From NCBI GenBank assembly GCA_964439215.1, contig CAYTNY010000089.1, positions 1 to 8,660 on the forward strand: a stretch of 8,660 bases of DNA, in the 5' to 3' direction. Below the pieces are notes generated by a model. The model made no database searches. It worked only from the letters and a program-made list of their open reading frames with translations, and was not told the DNA's origin. A program made the position numbers and the translations under genes. Below are positions 5,597 through 8,660 of this stretch, one piece after another. The DNA is from CAYTNY01 sp964439215. GTDB taxonomy: Bacteria > Oederibacteriota > PGYV01 > CAYTNY01. Position 1 is the stretch's first letter. Each line of letters starts with the position of its first letter.

Positions 5597-7105
5597 TCAC
5601 ACTCTATCCATGAAATCATTATATACCGCGTTAAATTCATCTTTGCCGCACGCCAGCGCCGCTGCCAGCGGGGCTTTTTCTTTCGCAAGTTCAATCATCG
5701 CAGACGAGATATTCTGTATGTCCCACTGTGCATGTTTATCCATCCTGAGTCTCGCGATATGATAAAGCTCCCTTAAATTTACATTTATCAGTATTCTTCT
5801 TTTATGTGCATTTGTAAGAATATATTCCGCGGCGTTTTTATCTTCATTATAAATCTTCCCGTATGCATCCTCGGAAATTTTCATTATCTTCTCAAAAACC
5901 TCCCCGTTCCCCGTCTCCTCAACCGATGGCGGCGCGGTAAATCCAAGATCCGGATCATAATCATGTTTGATTATGGTCATCATCCGGTGCCTTTTCATCT
6001 GCGCAAAAGCACTGGAACTCATATCCGCCTCAAATATAAAATCCACTGTTTCAAACGCCCTGTAAAGAGAATCAAAAGGACTTAACCCGTACAGAACATC
6101 CTTAAAAAAATCTTTCTGTCTGTTTTCTTTTTTTAATTTAACAGCGGTTTTAAACGCGCCGGAATAATCCCTTTTCTTTGATTCAAAAAGCAGCGCCGCA
6201 ATAATTTCTGTGTCCGGATCCTCTGTACTGCGGATAAGCCTCACATCGCTGTTTTTATCCTCTTTTCCCCCTCCTTCGCCTTCACAGTATTTTTCCGCGG
6301 TTTTTTCAAGAAGAGCGCCTCCCGTATCCATTATGCCGCCGTCAATATCAAAACCAAACTGTTTTTTAAAAGCCTCCGGATCCGCAAGTATCACAAGCGA
6401 CGGCGCCACTTCTTTTGCCCTGTCATAAAGCATCCGGCCCAGGGCCTGTCCTTCTTTTAACGGACAATTCTTGAGTTTTCTGATTATATGTTCAAGATTT
6501 CTCGCGTTTGCCGAAAAACCTGTCTGACATTCAGTCGCAAGAGCAAGAACATACCGTGCGTCTTCTTTGCCCCATCCCTCAACCATATTTTGCCCTGCCT
6601 TTGTCTCAAGATGGCGGGGATTTTTATTTTTCTGATATTCCCAGAGAACCGGAAAAAGCTGTTTATATGCGGCAACCTGCTTTGAGACCGTATCCTGAAA
6701 TATTTTTCTGCTTTTTTCAGAAAATTCTTCAGGTGTCACATAATCACCCTCCAGTGTTATATACCTCTGGGATTTTTCCGTATACGAAGCCAGGCGTGCC
6801 TCCTGAAGATATTCCACCGCAAGCCGGGAGAGCCCCAGTATATCAAAATTAAGCATTGCATGCTCGGCAACCGAATGGTGCCCCATTTTAAATACAATAT
6901 TTTCATTTGAACTTCTTGCCTTGTCAACCTCATCGCTTGAGATTTTCCGAAGTTCATATACGGGCCTGGGATCCCTGGAAATCCTCGCGTAAGCAGCGGA
7001 AATCGTCTCCGGCGTCACGTTATTTTTGCCGTCCCACCTGCCTGTTTTTAATTTTTCAATTATATCCGCATCAGCATTATATCCCGCAAGTCTTACATCA
7101 AGCAT
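5597..7105 (-). CDS. Tandem ThyX-domain protein (FAD-dependent thymidylate synthase-like), split active-site motif
   Basis: 502 residues, about twice a normal ThyX. Seen, first half: GHHSVAEH (75-82), SR (93-94), then EARLASYTEKSQRY (102-115), which aligns with the ThyX signature RHRx7S but has EA for RH; EDAR (181-184) and NARNLEH (200-206) follow. Second half (about 290-502): QMKRHR (369-374) keeps RHR, but the later Ser/Arg positions are lost (Asp382 at the Ser site), and NLREL (443-447) plus LRMDKHAQWDIQ (453-464) keep the usual C-terminal motif. Known: ThyX makes dTMP from dUMP using methylene-tetrahydrofolate, FAD and NADPH, with active sites at subunit interfaces. Inference: the two halves may build a composite site, or the protein has another flavin-dependent job. 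The start is fixed by GGAGGA (7111-7116, minus strand). It follows the spermidine-synthase-like gene by 17 bases. I leave the symbol blank because thyX activity is not assured. Confidence 0.85.
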   Translation of the reverse strand: MLDVRLAGYNADADIIEKLKTGRWDGKNNVTPETISAAYARISRDPRPVYELRKISSDEVDKARSSNENIVFKMGHHSVAEHAMLNFDILGLSRLAVEYLQEARLASYTEKSQRYITLEGDYVTPEEFSEKSRKIFQDTVSKQVAAYKQLFPVLWEYQKNKNPRHLETKAGQNMVEGWGKEDARYVLALATECQTGFSANARNLEHIIRKLKNCPLKEGQALGRMLYDRAKEVAPSLVILADPEAFKKQFGFDIDGGIMDTGGALLEKTAEKYCEGEGGGKEDKNSDVRLIRSTEDPDTEIIAALLFESKKRDYSGAFKTAVKLKKENRQKDFFKDVLYGLSPFDSLYRAFETVDFIFEADMSSSAFAQMKRHRMMTIIKHDYDPDLGFTAPPSVEETGNGEVFEKIMKISEDAYGKIYNEDKNAAEYILTNAHKRRILINVNLRELYHIARLRMDKHAQWDIQNISSAMIELAKEKAPLAAALACGKDEFNAVYNDFMDRV

Positions 7106-7110
7106 ATTTT

Positions 7111-7116
7111 TCCTCC
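7111..7116 (-). promoter_or_regulatory. Strong Shine-Dalgarno of the tandem ThyX gene
   Basis: GGAGGA on the minus strand, five bases before the ATG at 7103-7105, inside the 17-base spacer after the preceding stop codon. It fixes the start and indicates efficient independent initiation within the operon. Confidence 0.75.
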
Positions 7117-7122
7117 TGTATT

Positions 7123-8610
7123 TCAGATCAAAGGCAGTTCTTTTAAAAAATCCTTATAATTATATTCCCGCCATTTCTCAACCAGTCCCGTAAGATTATA
7201 ATCAAGCGGATTATGGTCATCAGTTATTATATTTCCCTTTTCCGATATTATTATCTTTTTGTACCGGTTCTCAAAAGGCCGTTCAGAAGCATAAAAAACA
7301 TATGAAGCAAGCCCGCCTGTTTCATGCATTCTTGTATGCACATTTTCAAAGACGCTTTCCAGTGTTTCATTAATATCCCTCAGGCTCCTGTCAAATCTGT
7401 TTTTTTGCCCGTTTTCTCCCGGAACCGTCCCTACAATATTCATCGCCAGTATGCCGTTTTTATTTAATCTTTTCTTGGCAAGTTCAAAAGATTCTTTTGA
7501 AAACATAAACGGATAAACAGAATAACCGTTAAAAACATCAAAAAATATCATATCATATTTTTCATTTGTCCTGCGGAGAAAACGCCTCCCGTCCGAAATT
7601 TCATATTCCCCTTCAAAACCAAAATATCTCTGAGCCGCCTTTACAATCTCCGGATTAATATCAATATTAAGAGTTTCAACCCCATGATTTTCAAGCAGCC
7701 TGCCAAGCGAACCTCCGCCCAGCCCTATAACAAGCGCTTTTTCCGGCTTTTCATGCCATTTAGCGGCGTCATAAAGCATATTTATATACCCTGACGCAAA
7801 TGTATCGTCGTTTTTATCAATATATGTCTGAACTGCACCGTCAACCACCATATATCTGTACCTGCCTGCCCTGTCAATAACATAAATCTTTCCGTAATTC
7901 CCGCTTTTTTCATATAAAACGGAGATCCGTTCCGGCGCACCGGATTCCGCGGCCGTAGAAAACATAAACTGAAGCATAACAAAAATAATTATAAGCATTA
8001 ATGCGGGGGTTTTATTCTTTTTTTTTAAAAACATTCCCGTAATCCCCATAACCGCCAGCAGGCCGCCGCATATATTGATTATATGTCCTATTCCCAGCGC
8101 GGGTATCAGAAAATACCCCGCTGCTATGGCCCCCGCAAAACCTCCGATAGTGGAAACCGCATAAAGACTTCCGGCGGTCAGTCCGAGGTGCCTGAAATCA
8201 TCCGCGGTGATTTTCACTGCATAAGGAGCAACACTGCCCAGCGCCACAAAAATCCCGAAAAAAAGAATAAATGCCGCAAAAAGCGATCCGAATCTGGCTC
8301 CGAATATTTCAGATACATTGAGCACGGGCCTGAGTATCAGAGGTATCAGTATGATCAAAACCGCGCCGATCAAAATAAAAAGATACATAAAAACAGAATC
8401 ATTGCGTCTGTCGGATAAAAAACCTCCCAGGGAATACCCTGCCGCAAGCCCTACAAGCGCAACGCCTATAAGCGACGCCCATACATATACCGTTGTTCCG
8501 TAATAAGGCGCAATTATACGAGTACCGAGCAGTTCAAGCACCAGAACAACCGCTCCCGAGACAAAAACTGTAAGATATATGTGTGTTTTTATTATATTAT
8601 TTTTCAGCAT
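7123..8610 (-). CDS. Membrane-anchored spermidine synthase-like protein (fused MFS-like/SpeE-like)
   Basis: 495 residues. Seen: an N-terminal membrane half with about seven hydrophobic segments (roughly 12-30, 43-65, 74-97, 108-135, 146-170, 173-195, 202-220), then a cytosolic Rossmann methyltransferase-like half with VIGLGGGSLG (294-303), NIDINP (315-320), SDGRRFL (339-345) and FFDVF (356-360). Known: this is the layout of the 'fused MFS/spermidine synthase' family. A remnant of the SpeE substrate loop is seen as VVDGAVQT (255-262). Odd: the following DExxYHE segment of true spermidine synthases is replaced (DTFASGYINM), and the DxxD polyamine motif is DVFN (358-361). Genuine aminopropyl transfer is therefore doubtful; it may bind a decarboxylated-SAM- or SAM-like ligand or act in transport or sensing. 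First gene of the minus-strand operon. The start has no Shine-Dalgarno at usual spacing but no better in-frame start exists before the first membrane segment. Confidence 0.82.
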   Translation of the reverse strand: MLKNNIIKTHIYLTVFVSGAVVLVLELLGTRIIAPYYGTTVYVWASLIGVALVGLAAGYSLGGFLSDRRNDSVFMYLFILIGAVLIILIPLILRPVLNVSEIFGARFGSLFAAFILFFGIFVALGSVAPYAVKITADDFRHLGLTAGSLYAVSTIGGFAGAIAAGYFLIPALGIGHIINICGGLLAVMGITGMFLKKKNKTPALMLIIIFVMLQFMFSTAAESGAPERISVLYEKSGNYGKIYVIDRAGRYRYMVVDGAVQTYIDKNDDTFASGYINMLYDAAKWHEKPEKALVIGLGGGSLGRLLENHGVETLNIDINPEIVKAAQRYFGFEGEYEISDGRRFLRRTNEKYDMIFFDVFNGYSVYPFMFSKESFELAKKRLNKNGILAMNIVGTVPGENGQKNRFDRSLRDINETLESVFENVHTRMHETGGLASYVFYASERPFENRYKKIIISEKGNIITDDHNPLDYNLTGLVEKWREYNYKDFLKELPLI

Positions 8611-8616
8611 TTTAAT

Positions 8617-8645
8617 ATTATTAAACCTTCTTATTAAATTGTCAA
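8617..8645 (-). promoter_or_regulatory. Putative promoter of the minus-strand operon
   Basis: Minus strand: -35 TTGACA (8640-8645), a 17-base spacer (8623-8639) and -10 AATAAT (8617-8622), which differs from consensus only at the first base. The start of transcription would fall at about 8610, i.e. at the A of the first ATG, implying a leaderless or almost leaderless message. An AGAAGG (8627-8632) is too far from the ATG to be a normal Shine-Dalgarno and would lie upstream of the transcript. AT-rich DNA gives chance matches, so this remains a prediction. Confidence 0.45.
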
Positions 8646-8660
8646 GTATTAAGAGCCTTC

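Noticed and set aside
7123..8610. Plain spermidine synthase (speE)
   Set aside because: Key polyamine-binding residues are replaced and half the protein is membrane-embedded, so the symbol would be misleading.

Overview
The window is a piece of an assembled bacterial scaffold: it contains a run of exactly 100 N. Base composition is moderate, with AT-rich intergenic DNA. Seven protein genes are recognisable by family and one small gene only tentatively. Gene content suggests an anaerobic or facultative free-living bacterium: an anaerobic-type glycerol-3-phosphate dehydrogenase module, a c-di-GMP-type PilZ protein and a ThyX-type flavin protein. The phylum cannot be named safely from this sequence. 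No phage, transposase, tRNA, rRNA or CRISPR was seen.

Left part (about 1-3179, + strand): a tight three-gene cluster encodes a GlpA-like FAD dehydrogenase with a C-terminal Fe-S domain, an FAD/NAD(P) pyridine-nucleotide oxidoreductase and a small cysteine-rich DUF1667 protein. This is the usual three-component module for oxidising glycerol 3-phosphate in anaerobes. The GlpA-like protein has an Asp where the fourth cluster cysteine is normally found.

Middle (3180-4265): a convergent intergenic region is built from heptamers TTCAAAG, in one orientation on the left and the opposite orientation on the right, and is broken by the assembly gap. The right array enters the 3' end of a minus-strand monoacylglycerol-lipase-like hydrolase gene and encodes its last six residues.

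4266-5305: a small PilZ gene (minus strand) has a near-consensus sigma70-type promoter and a strong Shine-Dalgarno. Upstream lies about 480 bases without a convincing gene. These hold several nested inverted repeats, best between 4998 and 5138, that could fold as a multi-helix RNA, plus several short repeated words.

Right part (5306-8610, minus strand): an apparent operon reads, in transcription order, membrane-anchored spermidine-synthase-like protein, 502-residue double ThyX-domain protein, and small PH-like-domain protein. The ThyX signature is split between the two halves: the first keeps the Ser of RHRx7S but not RHR, the second keeps RHR but not the Ser. The operon may start from a promoter so close to the first ATG that the message would be nearly leaderless.

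The most interesting points are the split-motif tandem ThyX and its operon, the heptamer inverted array, the possible structured RNA upstream of the PilZ gene, and the altered Fe-S ligand set in the GlpA-like enzyme.
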